Shown: positions 33,501-43,416 of the stretch, one piece after another
Layout: the number at the start of each line of letters is the position of its first letter
Position numbering within the stretch: position 1 is the stretch's first letter
Assembly (NCBI RefSeq): GCF_937616625.2
Contig: NC_065573.1
Coordinates: 12,167,001 to 12,231,000 of the forward strand
DNA from: Mercurialis annua
Taxonomy: Eukaryota > Streptophyta > Magnoliopsida > Malpighiales > Euphorbiaceae
DNA length: 64,000 bases
Reading direction: 5' to 3'
Notes under the pieces: generated by a model
Told to the model about the DNA's origin: nothing
Database searches by the model: none
What the model saw: the letters and a program-made list of their open reading frames with translations, nothing else
Program-made: the position numbers and the translations under genes

Positions 33501-34207
33501 ATATACGAATTGCTAGGTACAGTGGGATAATTGTCAATGGAGTTAGGTTTCACACAGTTGAGCGTGATAATTTTCGTCGGACTCAAAATAATGGAGTTTC
33601 AGTAACGGGAGAGCATAAGTCGAAAGAAATCGAGTTTTATGGTGTGCTAACAGATATCATTGACCTCCAATATGTTAATGGGAATCATGTTTTCTTGTTT
33701 AAATGTGATTGGTGGGATGTTGGCGATAAAAATGGAATTAAAACAGATGGCAACTTAGTTTCTGTTAATGTGAGCCGTAAATGGTATACATGTGATTCTT
33801 TCGTGTTGAGTTCTCAAGTACAGCAGGTTTTTTATGTCAGCGATATGAAAAATGGAGGTCATTGGAAAATTGTGCAAAAATCATTTCACAGGAATATATT
33901 TGATGTGCCAGAAAAGGAAAAAGTGTGCAATGAAGATTCAATATTGAATGATGAGCCCTATCAGCAATACGAGGCAGATAATAGTCATGAAGTCGATCAA
34001 AATGGTGGTGAAAATTTGGAACTCTTGCATCCTATAGATGTATTACCGGATGAAGTTGATGTTGGTCAAATGTTTCAAGGTCAAAACTCAAACCCGATTT
34101 ATTCTAGCGATGAGGAGGATGATACTACGATCAATTATGATGATGCCGACACTGATGTACTAGAAGACTCAAATGACAGTGACAATGAAGACGAAGACGA
34201 TGATTAG
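30537..34207 (+). CDS. TNP2-type CACTA transposase (four exons)
   Basis: Proposed exons 30537-32764, 32870-33178, 33271-33358 and 33431-34207, all with GT-AG introns, sum to 1134 codons in one frame. Residues about 1-75 form the transposase-associated domain (CPCKNC, YTNWVHHGE). About 190-470 is the Transposase_21 core (GLASDGFNPFGN, ACPVCNKW, YMGHRRYL), followed by LDVMHNEKN near 540. DUF4218 spans about 690-780 across intron 1, and DUF4216 lies in exon 4 (about 885-1050). The tail is strongly acidic. The protein should cut and join the CACTA ends in the nucleus. The frame is open upstream to 30483, so the start may lie in an earlier exon (ATG 29931). No damage was seen. Confidence 0.93.
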
Positions 34208-34825
34208 TGACTGAAATTTACCGCTTATTGAACTCTTTTTGGATTCTTGTAGCTTGTTTGAAAGTATGAATTTTACTGAGAGATGCTTTTTTATATTGCC
34301 TTGAATGTAGATTGTAGAATTTTGGTGTTTTATGGCAGTAGTTATGCAGCCCAACATGAAATTTGTGGAAAACTGGATAGCAGAAACTCGATGTGTTGAT
34401 GAAAACTCGTCGAGATATTAGCCACACATCGAGTTTGAACTTATGGAATTATATATGAGATATCAGCCAAACATTCAATTGATTCCTTTGGTTTAGTTTG
34501 ATTTTAAGGTTTTGTGTAATACCAATTATTTTTTCTCAATTTTGTACTTCTACTATAGAACAGAACAGAAAAATAGAATTGAACTCCTGCCTTTTAATAT
34601 AACTATTGACAATTCACAATTTTGCGGAAATTTGCTAAAACACTACACATATTGTAATTACCTGTTTTTACACATACTCTAAAATAGACTTCAAATAAGA
34701 AATAAATGGACATTTATGTCCTCCAAGCAAAATAAAAGTGTGACAAAAAGGAGACTTTCTTTACAAACAAAAATCAATAACATTCTTCATCTTGAACCTC
34801 CATAAATTAGCTTCCTCTTCACTCC
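34208..34825. other. Spacer between convergent tnp2 and Ulp1 genes
   Basis: Holds palindrome unit II and AT-rich sequence. No ORF is supported. The two 3' untranslated regions presumably share it. Confidence 0.5.
34384..34436. repeat. Palindrome cluster II (one unit)
   Basis: A single unit running from aaactcgatgtgttgatg through actcgtcga to cacatcgagttt, with the same arms and centre as cluster I. Confidence 0.8.
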
Positions 34826-37800
34826 CTAGGCAGATGTTCTCTTGAGTTTTAGAGGACCCTCATCTTCACTAACACAAGAAGAGCTTTCCTTCCAACGAGC
34901 ATACAAATATAATGACGAAGCGTAACGAGCACGGTGTTCTTTGACATCATAATCATGCCCCATAACTTTCCCATCAACAAAGAACTCAGCAGCGGAAAAC
35001 ATATGAACTCCACAATCACTACGAAAAGTGAGAAAAAAATAAAAAAACATAAGAAACAAGGTTGACATTAGGTTCCTATTCTGTCACCATAACTCTTTAA
35101 TATAACCCAACTAACTAAAGTTAAAAACAAATTATAGACTTACACATCATTTTGGATAGGCATGTTTTCCACAATCTCTATCCTGAACGGATCAGTTATT
35201 CTCTTTCCCTCATAAGCACCGGCAGTAGTATCGATGTCATCTCGAGAATCATAAAAATTGGTAGCTTGAAGGAATAGTGGAAGCAACACACTATAGCAAG
35301 TAACATATTCAGTTGCTGATCTGTCATATTGCGCCGACCTCAACGAATTGTAGATATAGATGCATCATTCCTTGAAATTCAGGCGAGCCAAAATCCAATG
35401 CCAATCGTTAACACAATTGATCGGAAAAAGAACATCGTCAACATTAGCCCAATTCGTATTGCAACGCATAGCACCACCTTTAATGTAGATAGCCACTGTA
35501 TGTTTCAAAGAAACAAGTGACACATCTTGCTTTTTCTTGTATGCTGTGTAGAGAGTTTGAATACGCCGATCAAAAAAATTATCAGTTGACGTACATCTAC
35601 TGTTTGCAGCACATCCAGATTTTATTTTCTTTCTCAGATAATAAAAGAGAACATCTACATGCTGCCAAATAAACAAAATTCAAGGTTAAGTAGCCATACA
35701 GTCACAACAATGTTATTAACAAAACTATCGTGAGTAATTCAAATAATAAACACATAAAATAAAATAAAAAGAACAAATAAAAGAAATATGGATATACTTA
35801 CAGAACACTCAAGAGGCTTTCCAACGTGGTAGAGATGGTAAAACCAGGATTTCGTTTCAATATCAACCACGCCAAGAGAAAGACGAGGATGGAATTTATC
35901 AATCTTTGGATCGTATATCCAGCTTTGCCTTCTAAACAAACAAAGAAAAAAAAATTAAATAAGTGAGCATTAAAACAGAACTGAAAAAAGTTAGTCGAGA
36001 TACGAACTTGGCCCCTTTAGGACGTCCTTCTTCCAGGCAATTCTGAATGATGTCTTGTTTGGTGGCATCACTGAATAAAATGTGATTAGCATCAAATGGA
36101 CAAATACGGACTTTACAACCAGTTTGCGTCGGTATGAAGCGGCTTGAAGAAGGACCAGACTACCAAAAACATAAGAGAGGATACAGTAAGTAAACTATAA
36201 AATTAAACTATAAATATAATTTAAAGCAAACAATACCTCCTTTGATTTCAATTCAGCAATCGATTCACTTGCATTTTTTTTAGTCTGATTGATGGTGTCA
36301 TCTGGTGGAGATTTTAAATTCAACTCGCTTTGTCGCGAAACCTAGTAAATTGACAATAAACAAATTAATATAGTTAATCAAAACAGCTTAATTTCAAATT
36401 ATTAAATATACCTCAAAATTCGGAGAGATAACATCAACGTGTTCGGAAGAAACAATAACACAAGGTTCACCACGGTCATCCTTGCCTTCAAGTACAGCCT
36501 TCTCGCAAACCAAATCTTCCAATTCGACTTTTTCAGCACCTTCTTCTTCATCAGCAGACTCCCTACCATCCCTTTCTTTGCTGGAAGTAGCTTTAGTATC
36601 AGCAGAAACAGGAACAGCAGACTCCCTACCATCCCTTTCTTCTCGTTCCGTTACTATAGAAGTACCATTTTTTACTTGGTTTCACTGAAATGTCCTCTGC
36701 AGGAAGAACAACCTTTTTTCCTTTGTCAATCCTTGTCTGCAAGCCATCAGAAACATCATGTTTCTCAATTTCAACCTGATATAGATATGGAGTTCACATT
36801 AGGTTCCCATCAGGTTACAATAACATAATATGAAATAACATAAATTATATTTAACTAAACTCTAAGTGATAAAAGTACAAAATACATAAATCAAAACAAA
36901 TTACCGTTTTAGAATCACCAATCAGAGTTAGCCTATCATTCAATGAATTGACAACTGTCAAAAGTTTGGAACATTTGGAAGTGAATAAACGTTTCAAATT
37001 CATTATATCATCCTTAATCGTCTTTTGACCAGCCATCAAAATTTCCAGCCTCTCTTCCATAACATTTAAATTCGAAGTGTTCGACGTTGATTCACCGTCC
37101 TTCAATATATTAAATGCCGGACAATAACCCTCCTCGTTTCCCTTAATTTTTTTGAATAAGTCAGCTAGACGAAGGGCATTCATCTCTGCCGGGGTTGGAA
37201 CAATTGATCGGAAAATCATCTACACATAACAAATGAACACCATATATGAAAACAGAGTCAATGATAAATTACATTTGAAAAATTGAAAATTTAACACATA
37301 CGAACCTCATCTGATGCAATCTCAACAAATAAATCCCTGTCAACAGCAATGTATTTTGCAGGAACGAATGCTTGCCACCTCAGAATCCGCGGGATAGCAT
37401 CTTTGTTCACTAGCTGAGCAAAGGTATTTTCCACCGCCGGGCAACACTCGTAGAACCAACATACCAGTGCATATGGTAAACCTTGAAGTCGATACTGGTA
37501 AATGTTGTCTTCAATAATAAGAGATCCCGGACTAAGAACAGCTCTTTTCGACAAAGAATCAAACGTGTACTTGAAAACGTCAATACCCCATGGATAGTCG
37601 TTCAAATCAGCCGAATCAACTACTTCAAAGTCCTTCAAAGGGATACGAGCAGTCCTCGGTGAAGCAAGCAAGAAGTTATGCAAAAAATGCATAAATGCTA
37701 TCTTAAACCCATCCTCCTCCGACTCCCAACGCCTAGCTTTGAAAAAATCCTGAAGGGTCTGTTTAGAAACAGATTGCAGCCCGCTGAAGTACTTATCCAA

Positions 37801-38891
37801 AATGCCGTTTTCAACTTTTGTATAGGCATACTTATTGTTGTCACCTTGACAGTTTAAACCCGAGATCAAAGCAAATTCGTCGATTCCGAATTTCAGCCTA
37901 TGACCGCCAACCTCAAACCACAATTCAGACTTGTTTAGCTGCTCCACCTCCCTCAACAATAAACAATGTATGATCTGATTTTGCACTTTGATCTTGGGAA
38001 TATCAAGAAAGTAGCCAAAGCAAGATTGTCTAAAATTTTCCAATTCACCTGGAGTCAGAGTCGATTTGATATCAGAAATGACATCGTATGACATGCGCGT
38101 ATCAATCTTCGAGTGAACACGATCTTCTCTGCTTACTTTAAACTGCCATAGCTGTATGAAAATTAGAGTGAAAACTGTTAGATATCAAAAATTTCACCCA
38201 AGCAAGATTCAACTCTTTTTCTATTTTGGTGTTCAAACTTAAATAGAAAATAAGCTATTCAAAAGCACAACCATACACATTAAGTTCTTATCAAATAGCA
38301 TACAAGAAACATTGCCAACTTTGTAAATCCAATTTCTAACATTCCTCTCAATACAATGCCCAAAAATAACCAAATCAAAACCTGAAATTTCATTGTCAAA
38401 CCCAGTAGAATGGAGGAATTAACCTTCAAAAACTGAAATTTCAGTACCCTAAAAAAATAGAGTTCATAACTGTACCTTCAAAACTATCTACCAACCAACC
38501 TAACCACAATATTATATAAACATAATTCCAAACAATCATACTTAAACATAATTTCAAACAATCATATAAACAGAGTCAATTTATTATTTTAAGACATCAA
38601 ACAATTCTAATACAGTAGGTTCTTAATTGACTTATAAACTAATGAAATTATACCTTAGGAGGAGATTTCTTGGATTCAGTTCTGGAAATGCCTTTGTGTT
38701 TCTTCGATTTCGGAGGTGAATCATTTGCATGTCTCTTCTTACTCAACTGTATAGGAGATGGAGGAACTGAAGCTTCTCCGGTTGACACTACCTTTTTGTT
38801 TTTTGAAGCTTTTTTTTGCAACGGATTTCTTACCCATATCAGCGATTTTGATATTACCGTCGTTCTCAGTGGCACCCCGTGTAGTCACCAT
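34826..38891 (-). pseudogene. DUF1985 and Ulp1-like cysteine protease gene carried by the CACTA element (damaged)
   Basis: Minus-strand exons by GT-AG sites: 38891-38654, 38151-37306, 37219-36905, 36775-36412, 36341-36237, 36159-36008, 35931-35802, 35661-35144 and 35018-34826. Exon 1 is Lys-rich and basic. Exon 2 is a DUF1985 domain (WFEVGGHRLKFGIDEFALIS, then PWGIDVFKYTFDSL). Exon 3 is helical. Exon 4 is acidic with a repeated ERDGRESA. Exons 7-9 form a C48 (Ulp1/SUMO-protease-like) domain with DWHWILA (catalytic His), YIYNSLR (Asn where catalytic Asp is expected), Q and DCGVHM (Cys). Damage: in-frame TGA at 35365-35367 just after the His block, and one-base frame slips in A-runs of exons 1 and 4. 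The exons total 2861 nt, two above a multiple of three, as two single-base insertions predict. Such cargo is known in plant MULE and CACTA elements. Confidence 0.82.
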
Positions 38892-39636
38892 GGATTTAGG
38901 TCATAAAGAAGAACACGGCAAATTAGGAAGGAAGAAAAGAGTTTTGATTATTTAGGAATGAAATCAAATTTTGCAATATCAAATGGGTATTTCCCGCTAT
39001 ATGAAAAAAGGAGAGGTAAATTATATGATACATTAGACACACACTAAAGAGACATATACCTTAGATGAGGATAAAATTGGAATAAAAAATTTAAAGGGTG
39101 TTGAAAATAAATTAATGTTTTCAATAGAGGCATTTTTTCAAGGGTAAAAAAATGAAATCAATAATTTAAAATTTTGAGATTTCAATTAATTTGTTATAGT
39201 TTTAATAATTTAAATGATTAAAATTATTATTTTAATTAGGGTATGTGCATATAAAGAACTGGACAAGTAAATACTCGATGTCTGGCTAAATACTCGACGA
39301 GTTTTAAGCCTAACATCGATTTTGTTGCTGTTCAGTGCTGCATAAACTCGATGATGGGTTAATATTCGACGAGTTTAAACCTAACATCGAGTTTATGCTA
39401 GTCCAGTTATGTCAAACTCCATTTCAGGCTTTGTTTTCGTCGAGTATTTAGACCCACCTCGATTTATTTTGAAAATTACTGCAATTGAAAAATAAACCTC
39501 CCACTTTTCTTTAGAAACCTAGAATCAAAACAAGTGAAAAAAAAAAATTCTCTAAATCTTCCCCATTCCACAACCCGAAACCTAGCCTCTAATTTCATCA
39601 AATTGCTATCATAATCTTATCAAATCATTAACCAAA
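38892..39636. other. Divergent intergenic region
   Basis: Lies between the 5' ends of the minus-strand Ulp1 gene and the plus-strand PF20167-type gene, so it should hold both promoters. Palindrome cluster III is in it, nearer the plus-strand gene. No clear TATA box was chosen. Confidence 0.5.
39271..39465. repeat. Palindrome cluster III (three units)
   Basis: Best unit is 39344-39394: its left arm, aaactcgatgatgggtt, pairs well with the right arm ending aacatcgagttt. The flanking units begin at 39271 and 39414. Confidence 0.85.
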
Positions 39637-40919
39637 ATGACGGTATCAACAAAGGGACGAGCTAAAAGAGTTGCTTCAAAAGGGAAATCATCAAGTTCAA
39701 CTATGCCTCCGAAATTTGTTAGAAGAGAAGATTTGTCCTCAAATTATGATTGCCCATTTCCAATTTTCTCCGACGAAGAAGGTATTCGTTACGAAACTAT
39801 TTCACGCAAGCCTATTGTTATACCTAGATATTTTGATTATGCTTTGTTGACTAGGATGGGTTTGAAATCAAAAATTGATGAAATAGTTGGTAGAATGGGT
39901 TTAAATTTTATTGCACATGGTAAGAATCAAGTTTATAAAGAGTTAACTAGGGAATTTTATACCACCTTGAATTATGCCTCTAAGAATGAAAAAGCAATTT
40001 CTTTTAGAATAAAAGGGGTTGATTATAGCATAGGGTATGATTTTATGAATCAGAAATTGAAGTTGCCTAAAGGTGGCATTAGAGGTTGTCCTTCAAATTT
40101 TGATGTTAATAGAGTATGGAAGCAATTGACCGGTGAAGACTCGGTCGATTTACAACAAGCTCCTAATGGACTCATAATTGAACCATCATATCTTATATTT
40201 CATAAATTCCTTTGTCATTCTATATGTGGTAAAAAGGAGTCGAATAGAGTAACGAAGGATGATTTACTAGTACTTGACTATTTAGTGCGACGTTCGGCAA
40301 AAAGTGTTGATTTCATACACTTAATTTTAAAAGCATGATGACCATGGCAACATCATCTAAAGTTGCACTTGGAAATGGTCATTTAGTAACTTGTATAGCA
40401 TTGTTTCATAGTGCTATTGATGAGGATGATTTGCATAAGATGGAATGTTTGGGGGATGCGTATCTTAATGAAACTATGCTCCGTAAAGCCGACATTCTTG
40501 ATATGGATGGAGAATTAATGAATGTAAAGGACCGAAATTGTTATTTAATTAAAACTGGCCAGCCGAGAAGAGGAAAGGGAAGAAAAGCAGAAATAGAAGA
40601 TGACTGTGACGAAGATGAGGATAATGTAAGTAGAGAACTGGAAACCGAGAATGGTCAAGGTGAGGTGGTGAGGGATGATGTCGGTATAGATCAACCAAGA
40701 GAGGAGGAAGTGAGGCGACCAAGAAAGCCGGAGCGAAGGGGAGCTTTTGAAGAGGAAGTACTTTCTTTGTTAAATGAAACAAAGTCGAGGTTGACTAATA
40801 TTGAAACATCTATCGAAGAGATTAAAAGAGAACAACGAAGGTCACATCGCCGATGGAAGGCTTGTTTCGGCACCTTGGGAGCACATGATCCTTCACCTCC
40901 ACATACACCGGAGAGTTAA
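39637..40919 (+). pseudogene. Putative plant transposon protein (PF20167 type), frameshifted
   Basis: The first ORF (39637-40338, 233 codons) and second ORF (40335-40919, 194 codons) overlap by ATGA in different frames. Across the join the fold continues: LTREFYTTLNYAS, KLKLPKGGIRG and FHKFLCHSICGK in ORF 1, then GNGHLVTCIALFHSAI in ORF 2. This matches the PF20167 family often found in plant transposons and annotated only as putative transposon protein. One missing A in the run at 40331-40334 would explain the split. The second part has an acidic stretch, then a helical segment EEEVLSLLNETKSRLTNIET likely to be a coiled coil. Function is not known. No intron is needed. Confidence 0.72.
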
Positions 40920-42178
40920 GGTTAGTAACAACCAAAATATTTTGATTATTTCATATCTGTATGCTGTCATTCATTTGGTTTCAGGGCATTACTTTTCTTC
41001 CTGAAATATGCTCTGTTTTCCAAATTGCAGATAAGATGGGTGGCTGATTGCATAGTTGGTTCTAAATGTCTAATTCTGGATACGCTGTTTTGGAGACTTG
41101 GAGGTGCAGTTTTGAAGACGTGGAGCAGATGTATATGCATAGCTGTTGATTATGGATTTAGTATTTTGAATTTGGAGGTTTATGTATTTGAACATAAGTA
41201 GGTTTAATTGTGATAAACTCATGTGTTATTAGTAGGTCTGAAATGTTATTACCAAGTCTGAATATTTCTGAATGCTATTATCAAATTTGAATATTAACAC
41301 TTGTTAATTCTAGATCATTGTACACTAATATTTTTTTTGACAAAACTTTAAATTTAAGTTTGTTAAATTGTTATAAATTAGGATAGTTAGATGACTTTTA
41401 TTGATTAACTTTTCTTATAAAGCCAAAGAATAAAAATTGATAAATTTAAATATTTATGAATTACAAATATGTAATTAATTTGTTACATCGGTCTTTTAGC
41501 TTTTATTTTTCTTTTCCACCAATTTTTAATATTTAAATATCTAAATCCGTAGAAAAAAGGATTATGATCTAGAAAATTTGAATAAATGTTAATATTTTAC
41601 AAATTTAAATATTTAAATTTTAAAAATATGTAATTAATATTTTGATTACATCAGTCTTTAAGCTTTTATTTTTTGGTTGAGTCGATTTTTTAATATTTAA
41701 ACATTTAAAATTATTAATATATTATGATATGATCTATATATTTTTGCTAATTTATTTCATAAAATTTTAAATTACGTACATTATTAAATGTATAAACTTT
41801 ATAGAATGCAACGACATAATAACATGTCTGCGTGTGCTACTCATAACTTGTGATTATTAAAGTGTGTACTGCCTGAACCAATCTGTTTTCAAAATTGCAA
41901 AAGTGCTTGGTTGCAAGATATGTACATGAATTTGAGATTTATGTACTTAAAAACGAGTTAGTTTATTTGTGATGAAATCATGTCTTATTTTACGAGTAGG
42001 TTGAAGTTGTAGGTATATTTTTACATCTCACGTAAGTTGAGGCACATGCAACGTTAAATTGAGGCACATGTAACGTATATTTTAAGTTCTCTTAATTTTT
42101 ATCAAAATTTATAAAATTAACTTCATGTAAATTTTGCCACATTGCTTTGTTAATGTAAAAATGGAATTGAAACAAATC

Positions 42179-42255
42179 ATTCTTTCGTGTTCAGTTCTCA
42201 AGTATACATGAGGTTTTTTATGTCAACGATATGAAAAATGGATGTCCTTGGAAAA
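42179..42255 (+). pseudogene. Copied fragment of tnp2 exon 4
   Basis: Aligns by eye with 33797-33869 (tcgtgtt.agttctcaagta, then gatatgaaaaatgga) with few differences, in the same orientation and about 8.4 kb away. Too short to code. Confidence 0.85.
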
Positions 42256-42378
42256 CTAAATAAAATATTAATTGTTTTATTTTTTTAGCGGTCATTAAAA
42301 AAATAAATTAAATATTGTTTTATTTTTTTTAGCGGTCATTAAAAAAAATTGAATGTTGCTAATTAATGTTGTTTTTTC

Positions 42379-42493
42379 TAACCCTAACACTAATCCTAAC
42401 CCAAAACCCTAAACCCTAACCCTAAGCCCTAAACCCTAAACCCTAAACCCTAAGCCCTAAACCCTAAACCCTAATTAAGCCCTAAACCCTAAA
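42379..42493 (+). repeat. Interstitial telomere-like repeat
   Basis: About a dozen copies of ccctaaa, with ccctaa and gccctaaa variants. This is the Arabidopsis-type plant telomere unit, here inside the transposon. Confidence 0.95.
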
Positions 42494-42918
42494 ATACAAT
42501 TTTAATAATGGTTATGCGAGTAAAATCATATTCAACCGAATAAATTTAGCTATTAAAAATTCAAATTATACTAATTAAAAACATTAAAATAAATTATAAG
42601 AATAGGCAAAAGTGGAAAAATTTCTTATTGTTGCAATTTATTTACAAAAGGCATATATTACCTCCAAAAAAATTAAGACAAAATATTGTTTTGAAATATT
42701 TATGTTAGAGCGATAAAAATGGAGTGGTCAACTATTACGTTGAATAACACATAAATTTTTGATATCTAATCATAAATAAGCATAAAATCAACCATTTATC
42801 AACATTAGACTCTTTGTTTTGCTTTTAATATGGGAAACAAAGACTTTTTATTTTGCATTTTGCTTCTATATCTAAAGGAAAGTGGTGATATTTGGATTAA
42901 GTTGAAAAAAATAGATTA

Positions 42919-43042
42919 TAACTCGAGTATATTGTTTAAACTCGTCGAATATTTGCCATGTCATCGAGTTATGACGAGTTCAGTAGAGCATATATTCGAT
43001 GAAACATATAAAACTCGTCGACTTTCTCTACTACCTCGAGTA
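42919..43042. repeat. Palindrome cluster IV (two units)
   Basis: Two more diverged units with aactcgag...actcgtcga...atcgagtt and attcgatg...actcgtcgact...acctcgagt, ahead of the TNPA-like gene. Confidence 0.7.
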
Positions 43043-43416
43043 AAAAACAATATTTCTGCAACAAGATTTTCAGAATATATCTCAAACTGATTAGATTTGA
43101 CACGATTTTGGCAAATCAAATCAGGAAAATTTAAAAACGAATTTATTAGGAGGGAAACAATATTAAAATAGGAGGGAAACGAAAAAAAAAGAGGGAAACG
43201 AAAATAATTTGTTCCTTATTTAATTTTTTAATTAAAGAAGTTCCCTATAAAAGGAAACTTCTTTGGCATTAACCATAATTGCAGGAATCACGTTGTTGAA
43301 TGACAAAATAAAGTGGTTTCTTTGTTCTTATCAAAATATCGATCATAAAAAAAATTACAAACAATTCTCACCATACTTGTTCTTCAATTCAATTTGTTTC
43401 AACGATTTTCTGAACA

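Larger units (their letters stand above)
40920..43416. other. AT-rich interior of the CACTA element without a gene
   Basis: Contains a copied tnp2 fragment (42179-42255), a CCCTAAA tract (42379-42493) and palindrome cluster IV. The remainder is AT-rich with weak internal duplication: aatttaaatatttaa-type stretches near 41440-41480 and 41600-41640. Confidence 0.6.

Noticed and set aside
36402..36828. ORFs on both strands in the Ulp1 gene exon 4 area
   Set aside because: Low-complexity shadows; the supported frame is the acidic one containing ERDGRESA.
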